Part shown: positions 8,296-16,706 of the stretch, piece after piece
Layout of the letters: each line of letters starts with the position of its first letter
Position numbering within the stretch: position 1 is the first letter of the stretch
Assembly (NCBI GenBank): GCA_003640645.1
Contig: QGHH01000032.1
Coordinates: 1-56,084 of the forward strand
DNA: 56,084 bases
Source of the DNA: Fredinandcohnia aciditolerans
GTDB lineage: Bacteria; Bacillota; Bacilli; Bacillales; Bacillaceae_L
Direction: 5' to 3'
The notes under the pieces: model-generated
The model's database searches: none
What the model saw: only the letters and a program-made list of their open reading frames with translations
What the model was told of the DNA's origin: nothing
Made by a program: the position numbers and the translations under genes

Positions 8296-9495
8296 TTATT
8301 TTGTATAGTTATCAAAGTACCCTTGGATATAGATGAACGGGGTACCTTTGTCTCCGCTTCCTGAAGTTAAATCAGATAGAGAGCCAATCAGGTCAGTTAG
8401 TCTTCTAGGTGTTGTACCTTGTGCTTCCATTTGTCCAACAAGGTCGCTTTCTTTATTTTTAATAAACTCAGAGATTGCCTTTTTAAGTTCCTCGCCTTTT
8501 AAATTTGCAAAATTATTATCAGCAAGATATTTTAATTTAACCTCATTGGGTGTTCCTTCAAGGCCTGCTGTGTATGCAGGAGAGACAACTGGGTCAGCAA
8601 GCTCCCAAATCTTTCCGACAGGGTCCTTAAATGCACCGTCTCCGTAGATCATAACCTCTACCGTTTTACCAGTTTTCTCTTTGAGGACTTCCTGGATTTG
8701 GTCTACAACTGGTTGGCAATTACGAGGGAAGAGCTTCACGCTTTCCTCAGTTGCTTTGTTAGAACCAAGTAATCCGTAGTTTTCGTTATAGCCACTGCCG
8801 TCGACTGATTCTGAAAGAATATTATCTAGGCTATAGATTTTTTCTCCGCCGTTTGCCTTTAGAATTTTTTTAGTACGGAATCTTGTGTGAATGTCACAAG
8901 TTAGCACGCTCTTAGTATAGTCTAGAATCGTTTTTGGGTTATTTGAGAAGATTACTTCACATTCTACTCCGTATTCTTCAACTAACGATTTGTAGTAATC
9001 AATATAATCTACACCTGTAAAAGTGTGTTTATTATGTCCGAAAAATTCGCGGAATTGTTGCTCTGTTAACACATCCGTCCAAGGATTTACGCCTTTTTCA
9101 TCGAGTAAATCAAGGTCCACTAGGTGATTACCTACTTCATCTGATGGATAGCTTAACATAAGGACAATTTTCTTCGCGCCTTTTGCAATTCCACGAAGAT
9201 TAATCGCAAAACGGTTACGGCTTAGGATTGGAAAAATAACACCGATTGTGTCATCTCCAAATTTTGATTGTACATCCTTTGCGATATGGTCGATTCTCGC
9301 ATAGTTACCTTGAGCACGAGCAACGATAGATTCTGTAATCGTTATGATATCTTTATCTTGAATTGTAAAACCTTCCACCTCAGAAGCGGTTAATACAGTA
9401 TCAACAACGATTTGCTCAATGCTGTCACCTGTATTGATGATTGGGCCACGTAAACCTCTTACAACTGTTCCAACTACTCTTTCCAAAACAATCAC
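8296..9495 (-). CDS. CofE-like coenzyme F420-0:gamma-glutamyl ligase family protein
   Basis: A 399-residue protein whose core resembles the CofE/FbiB-type F420-0:L-glutamate ligase family: an N-terminal region with IVVDTVLTASEVEGFTIQD, DIITITESIVARAQGNYARI, and a later MIYGDGAFKDPVGKIWELADP segment. In F420 producers this family adds glutamates to the deazaflavin cofactor. No other F420 gene is visible here and Bacillaceae are not usual F420 makers, so a related amide-forming reaction is possible. The protein is longer than archaeal CofE (about 250), with an insertion around residues 130-250. Start ATG follows AGGAGTG on the minus strand. A LysR gene diverges from it. Confidence 0.7.
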   Translation of the reverse strand: MIVLERVVGTVVRGLRGPIINTGDSIEQIVVDTVLTASEVEGFTIQDKDIITITESIVARAQGNYARIDHIAKDVQSKFGDDTIGVIFPILSRNRFAINLRGIAKGAKKIVLMLSYPSDEVGNHLVDLDLLDEKGVNPWTDVLTEQQFREFFGHNKHTFTGVDYIDYYKSLVEEYGVECEVIFSNNPKTILDYTKSVLTCDIHTRFRTKKILKANGGEKIYSLDNILSESVDGSGYNENYGLLGSNKATEESVKLFPRNCQPVVDQIQEVLKEKTGKTVEVMIYGDGAFKDPVGKIWELADPVVSPAYTAGLEGTPNEVKLKYLADNNFANLKGEELKKAISEFIKNKESDLVGQMEAQGTTPRRLTDLIGSLSDLTSGSGDKGTPFIYIQGYFDNYTK

Positions 9496-9605
9496 TCCTA
9501 CATGCTGATAAGTTTTTATGTAAATATTATCTACTAGTACTATACATCTACCATGAGATATAAGTAAAATTAATATATCTAATAATGGGTATAAGGAGTA
9601 TTAAT

Positions 9606-10493
9606 ATGATAGGTAAATTAGATTTATATAAAGTTTTTAGTGTGGTTGCTAAGAATGGAAGCTTTTCCAAGGCGGCAAAGGACCTATTTATGACACAGCC
9701 TGCAGTTAGTCAAGCGATGATGCAGCTAGAAAGAGAGTTGGATACAAGACTGTTTAACCGTACACCTAAAGGGGTTTCTTTGACCGATGAGGGAAATCTT
9801 TTATATGAATATGTTCATTCGGCTATGAATCTCATCAATGTTGGTGAGGAAATGATTATGGAATTTAAGAATCTAACAAAAGGGGAACTAAGAATAGGTG
9901 TGGGTGATACGATATCGAAATACTTTTTGCTCGCCTATTTAGAAATTTTTCATACGGAATATCCCAATATAAAGTTTAAGATTGAAAATGGGACAACCCA
10001 GGAACTTATTTCATTATTGAAGTTAGGTGAGGTTGACCTCGCCATTTGTAACTTCCCGGTAAATGACGCTACCCTAGCACAAATCCCATGCATGGACATT
10101 CATGATATATTTGTGTGCGGGAAAAATTATAAAGAGCTTCTACATAAGTCAGTAAATGTATCCGATCTAGTAGAATATCCATTAATATTTTTAGAGCCGA
10201 AATCCATTTCGCGAAATTATGTTGAGGAATATCTATTGTCAAAGGGATTGAGGATATCACCTGAGTTTGAACTGGGCTCCCATGATTTATTATTGGAGTT
10301 TGCTAAAATAAATCTCGGTATTGCCTGCGTCACGAGAGAATTTTCACAAGAATATTTAAAAAGTGGCATCCTACATGAGGTAAAACTTACAGAAATGATC
10401 CCAAAACGGAGCATTGGAATCTGTTACGTTAAAAATGTTCCACTATCACCAGCATCAACAAAGTTTGTTGAAATCATTAAGAAGGAAGGATGA
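9606..10493 (+). CDS. LysR-family transcriptional regulator
   Basis: A 295-residue LysR protein: winged HTH at residues about 3-62 (FSKAAKDLFMTQPAVSQAMMQLERELDTRLFNRT), then a two-lobe periplasmic-binding-like effector domain (LRIGVGDTISKYFL onward). The ATG at 9606 has AAGGAG five bases upstream; a longer in-frame form lacks one. It lies back to back with the CofE-like gene with 110 bp between starts, so that gene is its most likely target. The effector cannot be inferred. Confidence 0.88.
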   Translation: MIGKLDLYKVFSVVAKNGSFSKAAKDLFMTQPAVSQAMMQLERELDTRLFNRTPKGVSLTDEGNLLYEYVHSAMNLINVGEEMIMEFKNLTKGELRIGVGDTISKYFLLAYLEIFHTEYPNIKFKIENGTTQELISLLKLGEVDLAICNFPVNDATLAQIPCMDIHDIFVCGKNYKELLHKSVNVSDLVEYPLIFLEPKSISRNYVEEYLLSKGLRISPEFELGSHDLLLEFAKINLGIACVTREFSQEYLKSGILHEVKLTEMIPKRSIGICYVKNVPLSPASTKFVEIIKKEG

Positions 10494-10546
10494 GGGTGTA
10501 TATCTATTCAATGTCATAACTTTTAAGAGCTAAATAAAAATCAAAA

Positions 10547-10590
10547 TTGAGTAACCAGTGTACTTTTACTAGAAAGACAGGTTACTCTTT
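10547..10590 (+). terminator. Terminator after the LysR gene
   Basis: GAGTAACC (10549-10556) pairs with GGTTACTC (10580-10587), then T-rich. A second imperfect hairpin at 10656-10695 (GGGGCA-AGTTCT with AGAAC-TGCCCC) may end the convergent phosphoesterase gene, though it lacks a T run. Confidence 0.75.
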
Positions 10591-10702
10591 TATAAGGCCC
10601 TTTTCTAAAAAATTGTTGCTAAACGTTTATTAGTAAAGAAGCCTGGCTTAGTTTCGGGGCAAGTTCTGATTATCTAAAACCGTTAGAACTGCCCCTATGC
10701 AT

Positions 10703-11404
10703 TCAGTCTACATAATAAATCAGCGAATTGGTAGCATCAAGGCAGTAAAGTCTTCCTCCGTATGCACAGCCACCATCAATACCAATGATGTTATTTTTTC
10801 CGAAATAAACTTCATCACTCTTATGTAGATATTTGGTAGGTGTATGACCGAAAACAACAGTCTTATGTCCCGTATAGCCATTGTGAAATTCCTCGCGAAT
10901 CCAGACTAATAAATGGGGGTCAGTTGATTCTAGTGGTGTTTCAGGATGAACCCCTGCATGAACAAAAATATGAGTATCTGTTTCATAATAATATGGAAAT
11001 TCCTTTAAAATTTCTAAATGCCGCTGAATTTCTTTGTTAATTTGTAGAAGATTAGGCATTTCCTCCGTAGTGTACCAATACTTCGCATCATCCTTTTCAA
11101 TGTGATAGCCGTAATTTTGTAAAGTTTTTATCCCACCATTGTAAAACCATCGTTTAACACTCATTGAATCAGCACGGAAAGCCTCCATCATCATCTTTTC
11201 ATGATTGCCTATCAACGTAATTGCTCCTTTGTCCCGTAACTCAATTACTCTATCTAAAACAGCCCTTGAGTGAGGTCCTCGATCAACATAGTCTCCCAAC
11301 AACAAAAGTTGGTCTGCCTGATCATTGTATTTTACTAGTTCTAGCAGCCGTTCAAATTTATCTAAATCACCATGAATATCGCTTATCGCAAGCATTCGTC
11401 TCAT
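10703..11404 (-). CDS. PP1-like metallophosphoesterase
   Basis: A 233-residue calcineurin-like phosphatase of the bacteriophage-lambda/PrpE type. The full metal-binding set is visible: ISDIHGD, GDYVDRG, GNHEKM, then HAGVHP and VFGHTPT. Such enzymes dephosphorylate proteins or cleave dinucleoside polyphosphates; which one applies here is unknown. ATG at 11404 (MRRMLAISDIHGD) is preferred, with AAAGG about 10 bases upstream; GTG at 11410 is possible. The gene is convergent with the LysR gene and divergent from the PAP2 gene. Confidence 0.85.
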   Translation of the reverse strand: MRRMLAISDIHGDLDKFERLLELVKYNDQADQLLLLGDYVDRGPHSRAVLDRVIELRDKGAITLIGNHEKMMMEAFRADSMSVKRWFYNGGIKTLQNYGYHIEKDDAKYWYTTEEMPNLLQINKEIQRHLEILKEFPYYYETDTHIFVHAGVHPETPLESTDPHLLVWIREEFHNGYTGHKTVVFGHTPTKYLHKSDEVYFGKNNIIGIDGGCAYGGRLYCLDATNSLIYYVD

Positions 11405-11545
11405 CCACACACAACCTTTTACTATAATAGGTTCTTTTATTTTAGCACACCCTACGTCATAGTGAGGAATACCCATTTTGTAAAATTTTTTAAAGTGTAA
11501 AAAATTCCTAAAAGCAAGTGATCAAACTGAAAGAGTGTGACGCTA

Positions 11546-12211
11546 ATGAACATAAGAAAACCGCTATCAGTTGCCGTTATTTTTTGTTTTTCATCAATTA
11601 TTGTGTTTGGGACTTTGGCCTACTTTGTTCATGTCCATGATGTGCTCTATATTGATAGGAATGTGATTGATTTGGTTCAGGGGACGGAATCAGCCAGACT
11701 TACCGCGCTGATGAAGTTCCTTTCGTTAATCGGATCTGCACCATTCGTCATTGTCTTATCCCTTCTTATTTTATATTTCCTCTATAAAGTATTGAAGCAT
11801 CGTCATGAGTTGGTTTTGTTTATTGGCGTGATGGTTGGTTCGCCACTCTTGAACATCTTACTAAAAGGCCTTTTTGAAAGGGCAAGACCAGAATTTCACA
11901 GATTGGTTGAAATCTCGGGTTATAGCTTTCCGAGTGGTCATGCGATGAATGCTTTCACATTTTACGGTATCTTCACATTCTTGTTATGGCGCCATATTCC
12001 AGTCATGTGGGGGAGAACAGTACTTCTTATATTTAGTGGAATAATGATCATAGGGATTGGGATTAGCAGAATTTATTTAGGCGTTCATTATCCCACCGAT
12101 ATTATCGGTGGGTATTTTGCAAGTGCTACATGGCTTGGATTCTCAATTTGGACTTTTCAGTGGTTCAAAGATAGACAAGCCCTCAAAAACACAAAGCTAC
12201 AAACGGGTTGA
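11546..12211 (+). CDS. PAP2-family (undecaprenyl-diphosphatase-type) phosphatase
   Basis: A 221-residue integral membrane phosphatase with about six membrane segments. The three PAP2 signature blocks are intact: KGLFERARP, FPSGHAMN (PSGH) and SRIYLGVHYPTDIIGG (SRxxxxxHxxxD). In Bacillus these enzymes dephosphorylate undecaprenyl diphosphate (BcrC, YodM) or phosphatidylglycerophosphate at the outer face of the membrane. The ATG at 11546 is chosen because the in-frame GTG at 11537 lies within the AAAGAG ribosome site. Confidence 0.88.
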   Translation: MNIRKPLSVAVIFCFSSIIVFGTLAYFVHVHDVLYIDRNVIDLVQGTESARLTALMKFLSLIGSAPFVIVLSLLILYFLYKVLKHRHELVLFIGVMVGSPLLNILLKGLFERARPEFHRLVEISGYSFPSGHAMNAFTFYGIFTFLLWRHIPVMWGRTVLLIFSGIMIIGIGISRIYLGVHYPTDIIGGYFASATWLGFSIWTFQWFKDRQALKNTKLQTG

Positions 12212-12227
12212 TACAGGTAGATGATTC

Positions 12228-12276
12228 TAACCTTTCCCAAAATCCTTTTTTTGTCGAATCTTAGGGAAAGGTTTTA
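12228..12276 (+). terminator. Terminator after the PAP2 gene
   Basis: AACCTTTCCC (12229-12238) pairs with GGGAAAGGTT (12264-12273), then TTT. Confidence 0.8.
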
Positions 12277-12277
12277 A

Positions 12278-12306
12278 TTGAAAATGAAAGCGCTATCAAT
12301 TATAAT
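12278..12306 (+). promoter_or_regulatory. Sigma-A promoter with an embedded cre site
   Basis: TTGAAA (12278-12283), a 17-base spacer, and consensus TATAAT (12301-12306). The spacer holds ATGAAAGCGCTATCA (12284-12298), which matches the CcpA catabolite-response element consensus WTGNAANCGNWNNCA. CcpA bound here would block RNA polymerase, so the transcript should appear when preferred sugars are absent. Confidence 0.8.
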
Positions 12307-12312
12307 AAAGTC

Positions 12313-12456
12313 AGGTGGATGACATGTGTGGTCATCGTGGTATTTGGCGAAGGTGGGGCCGATACTGTAGTGAAGTAACACGTTAAAATGTATTATTTTC
12401 AAGTGTATTATTAAAAAGGGACCATTTAATTCAGTGAATTAAATGGTCCCTTTTTT
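12313..12456 (+). ncRNA. Predicted CcpA-repressed small RNA (possibly dual-function)
   Basis: A near-perfect promoter at 12278-12306 and a strong terminator at 12414-12456 delimit a transcript of about 143 nt. The PAP2 terminator ends just upstream, so this is an independent unit. Its 5' end folds GATGAC (12318-12323) with GTCATC (12331-12336); the middle is G-rich. Two short reading frames open at once: ATG 12319 (19 codons) and ATG 12324 (20 codons, peptide starting MCGHRGIWRRW, stop at 12386), the latter with AGGTGG five bases upstream. If transcription starts near 12313, that ribosome site would lie at the extreme 5' end, so translation is doubtful. I do not recognise it as SR1, RoxS or FsrA. 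Confidence 0.6.
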
Positions 12457-12457
12457 G
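12413..12457. terminator. Bidirectional terminator
   Basis: GGGACCATTTAATTC pairs with GAATTAAATGGTCCC (12418-12450), flanked by A5 and T6. It serves both the small transcript and the convergent membrane-protein gene. Confidence 0.9.
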
Positions 12458-12468
12458 TATTGGATGTA

Positions 12469-12975
12469 TTAGTAAAAGTCAGCTTCGCTAAATTCTGGGT
12501 GATTTGTCGATTGCTTTGGAGCAATGCAACTTTCATAAAATTTGTGGAAGATATAGTTCATTAAAGCATTAGAAAAAATTAAGGTAAAGAACTTAGCAGA
12601 ACTAATTTTTAATTTGAAAAAGTTTAGCTGTCTTAGTAATGAAACAATCGGGAATGCGTAGATCCAATCTGCGACAAGATTGATGAGGGTATATGGGAGG
12701 AACTTGCCCTTTGAAAGACTAAGCACCCAGTAATTCGCAAAAAGATAAGGACCTATAAGTAATATACAGGTGTCACAAACCATTGCCCCAACACTACCTT
12801 TTACTTTCCAGAGCTTGTGTACGGTAAAATAGAAGATTTCAAACATAATAACACTAGAGGAGAATAAGGAAACAGGCAAGTATTTTATATACGATTTCTT
12901 TGGAAGTAGCACTGCAGCCATTACCGAGCATAAAACAATAAAAAGCCTGATTCCGTTTTTTAACATCGTTAACAC
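12469..12975 (-). CDS. Hypothetical integral membrane protein
   Basis: A 168-residue protein with about five predicted membrane segments (for example LFIVLCSVMAAVLLP, LPVSLFSSSVIMFEIFYF, ILLIGPYLFANYWVLSL). I do not recognise a functional family with confidence; its look is that of the small Bacillus membrane proteins often labelled CBO0543-like. The C-terminal 20 residues (ending PEFSEADFY) are polar and probably cytoplasmic or exposed. AAGGGTGTT precedes the start. It is monocistronic. Confidence 0.6.
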   Translation of the reverse strand: MLTMLKNGIRLFIVLCSVMAAVLLPKKSYIKYLPVSLFSSSVIMFEIFYFTVHKLWKVKGSVGAMVCDTCILLIGPYLFANYWVLSLSKGKFLPYTLINLVADWIYAFPIVSLLRQLNFFKLKISSAKFFTLIFSNALMNYIFHKFYESCIAPKQSTNHPEFSEADFY

Positions 12976-13183
12976 CCTTTCCGGTTATAAGATTTTATTA
13001 ATTTGTTCTAAGTAAAAGGTTCTTATTCGATAAACATAGACCGCAATGTTATGAAATGAGCCATTATTTCAAATAATAGTATTTAAATATAGGTTAAATC
13101 AATCAAGAGAGTAGATTAAGATAGTACAATGGAACTAAATACCAGTACTTACATTTATTATTAAAAGTATTTTGATATAATTT

Positions 13184-13198
13184 TATTTTCTGAAAAGT
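13184..13198. promoter_or_regulatory. CodY box upstream of brnQ
   Basis: TATTTTCTGAAAAGT matches the 15-base CodY consensus AATTTTCWGAAAATT at 13 positions and ends one base before the -35 element of the brnQ promoter. CodY with isoleucine and GTP bound here would repress brnQ, the usual logic for branched-chain amino-acid uptake. Confidence 0.7.
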
Positions 13199-13199
13199 G

Positions 13200-13228
13200 T
13201 TGCTTTTGAATTTTTTGTGTGATATATT
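13200..13228 (+). promoter_or_regulatory. brnQ promoter
   Basis: TTGCTT (13200-13205), 17-base spacer, TATATT (13223-13228). The 100-nt leader contains a hairpin, CTCTAGA (13286 region) with TCTAGAG (about 13313-13319). Bases 12976-13180 hold nothing else I can support. Confidence 0.6.
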
Positions 13229-13338
13229 AGTTCCTATCAAGTTCAGATTTGTAAGCAAGTGAGTTTACTAGTATAATTTTTTATGCTCTAGAAGTTATCG
13301 GATAATTAGGTGTCTAGAGTGTTTTAGGAGGAATAGAT

Positions 13339-14682
13339 ATGTCATCGAGAGATTCATTTAGCAATGTAATTGCAGTCGGATTTATGTTGTTTGCATTATT
13401 CTTTGGAGCAGGGAATTTAATCTTCCCCGTACAATTAGGTCAGTTAGCCGGAGACAACGTTCTAACAGCCAATCTAGGCTTTCTGATAACAGGCGTAGGT
13501 TTACCCGTTTTAGGTATTTTGGCGTTAGCATTCTCTGGGAAGAGCGATTTGGAGTCACTAGCAAGTCGAGTTAATCCACTATATGCAGTATTCTTTACAG
13601 TTGCACTTTATTTAACAATTGGTCCGTTATTTGCAATACCAAGAACAAATACGGTTTCTTATGAAATTGGAATTGCACCATTTATTTCGAACCAAGCAAG
13701 CTCCATTCCATTGATTATTTATACGATCATCTTCTTCGGATTAACGTTATATTTTTCATTGAAATCTAGTAAGATCGTAGATATCGTTGGAAAGATGTTA
13801 ACACCGATCTTATTAATCGTGATTGCGATTCTAATTATTGCGTCGTTTGTAAATCCAATAGGGGCGATCCAAGAGCCAACGGAAACCTATTTGACAAATA
13901 GCTTCTTTAAAGGATTCCAAGACGGCTATAATACAATGGATGCACTTGCAGCCTTTGTATTTGGAATTATTGTCATAAATATTATGAAGGATCGCGGCGC
14001 AAGAACGAAAAAAGAAATTATGATTTCGACAGGTAAAGTAGCATTAATAGCAGGTGTATTACTAGGTGCTATCTATTCTTCACTTGCATTTTTAGGTGCA
14101 ACTAGTGTAGATGGTCTTGGAATTTTAGAAAATGGCGGTGCTGTTTTAGCAGCTACTTCTCAACATTTCTTCGGATGGTATGGAAAAGTCATTCTTGCAG
14201 TAATTGTCATCGCAGCATGTTTAACTACAAGTATTGGTCTTATTACATCATGTGCTACTTATTTTGCAAAATTAATTCCTGCCCTTTCTTATAAGACGTG
14301 GGCTGTGATCTTTACATTGTTCAGTGCTGTTATCTCGAATTTTGGTTTGGATGCAATTATCAGTTTTTCAATTCCAGTGTTAGTTTTACTTTATCCATTA
14401 GCCATGTGTTTAATGGTATTAACTTTCTTGCACCCTCTATTCAAAGGACGTAAAGAAGTATATCAAGTGAGTATCTTATTTACATTCATCCTAAGCGTTA
14501 ATGATGGATTAAATGCAGCAGGTGTTAAAATTGCTGCTTTAAATGACTTTTTAGCATCAGTTCTTCCATTATACTCAGTAGGATTAGGCTGGATTGTACC
14601 AGCAATAGTTGGTGGTGTAATTGGCTATTTAATTAGTATCATTAAACATGGTGCTCTTAACCCAGAGCCAATTAAAGAATAA
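13339..14682 (+). CDS. brnQ: Branched-chain amino acid transport carrier
   Basis: A 447-residue LIVCS-family transporter with about twelve membrane segments. The N-terminal FALFFGAGNLIFPVQLG is the family hallmark, and FQDGYNTMDALAAFVFGIIV is the second conserved block. It imports leucine, isoleucine and valine with Na+ or H+. AGGAGGA lies seven bases before the ATG. A CodY box overlaps its promoter region and a terminator follows, so it is a single-gene unit under nutritional repression. Confidence 0.93.
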   Translation: MSSRDSFSNVIAVGFMLFALFFGAGNLIFPVQLGQLAGDNVLTANLGFLITGVGLPVLGILALAFSGKSDLESLASRVNPLYAVFFTVALYLTIGPLFAIPRTNTVSYEIGIAPFISNQASSIPLIIYTIIFFGLTLYFSLKSSKIVDIVGKMLTPILLIVIAILIIASFVNPIGAIQEPTETYLTNSFFKGFQDGYNTMDALAAFVFGIIVINIMKDRGARTKKEIMISTGKVALIAGVLLGAIYSSLAFLGATSVDGLGILENGGAVLAATSQHFFGWYGKVILAVIVIAACLTTSIGLITSCATYFAKLIPALSYKTWAVIFTLFSAVISNFGLDAIISFSIPVLVLLYPLAMCLMVLTFLHPLFKGRKEVYQVSILFTFILSVNDGLNAAGVKIAALNDFLASVLPLYSVGLGWIVPAIVGGVIGYLISIIKHGALNPEPIKE

Positions 14683-14684
14683 AA

Positions 14685-14727
14685 AGGAAGGCTACTTATA
14701 GCGTAAAGTTGTAAGTGGCCTTTTTTA
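14685..14727 (+). terminator. brnQ terminator
   Basis: GGCTACTTA (14690-14698) pairs with TAAGTGGCC (14712-14720), followed by T6. Confidence 0.8.
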
Positions 14728-14744
14728 TGTAAGTAGCGTTAGCT

Positions 14745-14772
14745 TTGTGTTAAATATATAACTTGTTATAAT
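14745..14772 (+). promoter_or_regulatory. Promoter of the RAT-controlled operon
   Basis: TTGTGT (14745-14750), a 16-base spacer, and consensus TATAAT (14767-14772), shortly before the RAT. Confidence 0.6.
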
Positions 14773-14779
14773 AGAAGGT

Positions 14780-14855
14780 AGGATTGTAACTGGTAAAGCA
14801 GGCAAAATCTAAGTAGGTTGTTTCTGTTTTAGGAGACAGTTTATTTAGGTTTTTT
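14780..14855 (+). promoter_or_regulatory. RAT antiterminator and overlapping terminator
   Basis: GGATTGTAACTGGTAAAGCA (14781-14800) plus GGCAAAATCT is a ribonucleic antiterminator of the BglG/LicT/SacT type. Its 3' end overlaps a terminator whose 16-base arms (14809-14824 and 14833-14848) pair completely if wobble pairs are allowed, followed by T6. A BglG-type protein bound to the RAT prevents terminator formation. The antiterminator encoded two genes downstream (15795) is the obvious partner, giving autoregulation. Confidence 0.88.
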
Positions 14856-14881
14856 CATTTTATACGAAAGAGGGATTTGGG

Positions 14882-15748
14882 ATGAAACTGATTGCTTCAG
14901 ATTTAGATGGAACTCTATTAAATGAAAACAGTAAGGTTAGTTCGGCAAATGCACATGCTATACAAAAGGCAATGGATAAAGGGGCAAAATTTGTTGTTGT
15001 AACAGGAAGATCATATGATGCTGCAAATATGCCTCTTAAGGAAGTAGGAATTAAATGTCCCATTATTACCTTGAACGGTGCTAGTTCATTTGATATAGAT
15101 GGTAACCTATTACGTGATATTCCAATGGATAAATCGGTTTGTAAGAAGGTATACACAGCTTGTCATAACGGCGAAATGTATACGGAGTTTTTTACCAACA
15201 AGGGACTGTTTTCTTTTGGAAGAGATAGATTTATCGAACGAATGACTAGTTGGTGGAAAACTGTCAATCCAAATTTTACAGATGAGGAAGTTAATCAGAA
15301 AATTGAGCTTCGTTTCCAGAATGAAAGTGTTCAATTTATCGAGGATTATGAACAATTAGAGGCCATGGATGATCTGAAAATTTATAAACTTTTAAGCTTT
15401 GCGGACGATGAGGAAAGACATAAGCAGGTGTATAACGAGCTAAAAGATGAGACTGGAGTGGTCATCACTTCTTCTGGTTACTTAAATCTGGAGTTTAACC
15501 ATCCAGAAGCGATCAAGGGCTTAGCTCTTGCAGAATTAGCTAAAAGTATGGGGATTGAAATGAAGGATGTCATGTCAATGGGAGATAATCTAAATGATAA
15601 AAGTATGCTAGCAATGGCAGGTCGTGGTGTTGCCATGGGAAATGCTGATAAAGAAATCGTAGACATCTGTCACTTTCATACAAAAACAAATGAAGAAGAT
15701 GGGGTAGCTTTCGCAATAGAAGAAATGTTAAAAGAGTATTATAGTTGA
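14882..15748 (+). CDS. Cof-type HAD-IIB phosphatase
   Basis: A 288-residue HAD-superfamily IIB hydrolase. Motif I is DLDGTLL (D8/D10), motif II VVTGRSY, motif III a conserved Lys near 213, and motif IV MGDNLNDKSML. These enzymes dephosphorylate sugar phosphates and other small phosphoesters in the cytosol. GAGGGAT precedes the ATG. It is the first gene of a RAT-controlled operon with a BglG-type antiterminator and a lactonase, so a sugar-phosphate substrate is likely. Confidence 0.88.
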   Translation: MKLIASDLDGTLLNENSKVSSANAHAIQKAMDKGAKFVVVTGRSYDAANMPLKEVGIKCPIITLNGASSFDIDGNLLRDIPMDKSVCKKVYTACHNGEMYTEFFTNKGLFSFGRDRFIERMTSWWKTVNPNFTDEEVNQKIELRFQNESVQFIEDYEQLEAMDDLKIYKLLSFADDEERHKQVYNELKDETGVVITSSGYLNLEFNHPEAIKGLALAELAKSMGIEMKDVMSMGDNLNDKSMLAMAGRGVAMGNADKEIVDICHFHTKTNEEDGVAFAIEEMLKEYYS

Positions 15749-15794
15749 AATTTACACGCATATTAGGGTATCGATTTAGGAACGGGGTGGATGC

Positions 15795-16643
15795 ATGAAA
15801 ATCGAAAAGGTTTTAAATAACAATGTTGTGATGTGTAGAAACGAACTCGATCAAGAAATAGTGGTTATGGGCAAAGGCTTAGCTTTTCAACGTAAGTCTG
15901 GAGATATAATTGATGCTTCGCAAATTGAGAAAACCTTTATTTTACAAAAGCATGGGATTACAGAAAAACTTGCCAAGTTACTCGAAGATACATCAGAGTT
16001 GTATTTAAGCATTTCCTTCAAAATTTTAGAATATGCAAAAACTCAATTACCTAATAAACTAGATGATTACCTATATGTGGCTTTAACAGATCATCTTAGT
16101 TTTGCCATTAGTCGGCATAACCAAGGAATTCAATTGAAGAATGCCCTATTATGGGAGATTCGAAAATATTATAGACCAGAATTCCAAATTGCATTAAAAG
16201 CTTTGGATATTATTGAAAAAGAGACTGGTATTAGACTAGATGAAGACGAAGCGGCTTCAATTGCTCTACATTTGGTAAATGGGCAACTTTCAGGAGATAA
16301 TATGGGGGCAGCGATTCAGATTGCACAGATGGTAAATGATATACTAAACATAGTGAAAGATCATTTTGAAATGGAGCTTGATGAGACTTCTGTGAACTAT
16401 GAACGATTTGTTACCCATCTTCGCTTTTTTGGAATGAGGTATATGCGCAAGGAAAAATTATCTGATTCCGTTGAAGATTTTTTCCATAAGCAGATCAAAC
16501 TTAAGTATTCAGATGCTTATAAATGTACGAAAAAAGTTTCGAAGTTCTTAAAGACAGAGTTTGGTTGGAAGATTTCCAAGGAAGAAGAAGTATATTTGAC
16601 CGTACATATTCATCGAGTCACAAATCGACATAAAAACCTGTGA
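15795..16643 (+). CDS. BglG/LicT-family transcription antiterminator
   Basis: A 282-residue protein with an N-terminal CAT RNA-binding domain (KIEKVLNNNVVMCRNELDQEIVVMGKG split around residue 20), then PRD1 (about 65-170, with LTDHLSFAISRH) and PRD2 (about 172-278, with FVTHLRFFGMRY and LTVHIHRV). PTS phosphorylation of PRD histidines controls its activity. GGGGTGGATG is at the start. The RAT at 14780 is its likely target. No PTS permease or beta-glucosidase is adjacent, unlike licT, bglG or sacT operons, so its sensor transporter must be encoded elsewhere. Confidence 0.9.
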   Translation: MKIEKVLNNNVVMCRNELDQEIVVMGKGLAFQRKSGDIIDASQIEKTFILQKHGITEKLAKLLEDTSELYLSISFKILEYAKTQLPNKLDDYLYVALTDHLSFAISRHNQGIQLKNALLWEIRKYYRPEFQIALKALDIIEKETGIRLDEDEAASIALHLVNGQLSGDNMGAAIQIAQMVNDILNIVKDHFEMELDETSVNYERFVTHLRFFGMRYMRKEKLSDSVEDFFHKQIKLKYSDAYKCTKKVSKFLKTEFGWKISKEEEVYLTVHIHRVTNRHKNL

Positions 16644-16706
16644 TCATGTAGATTGTAAAAGAATTGATACACACGAACGCAAATAAATGATGAGAGGGGT
16701 TCAACA

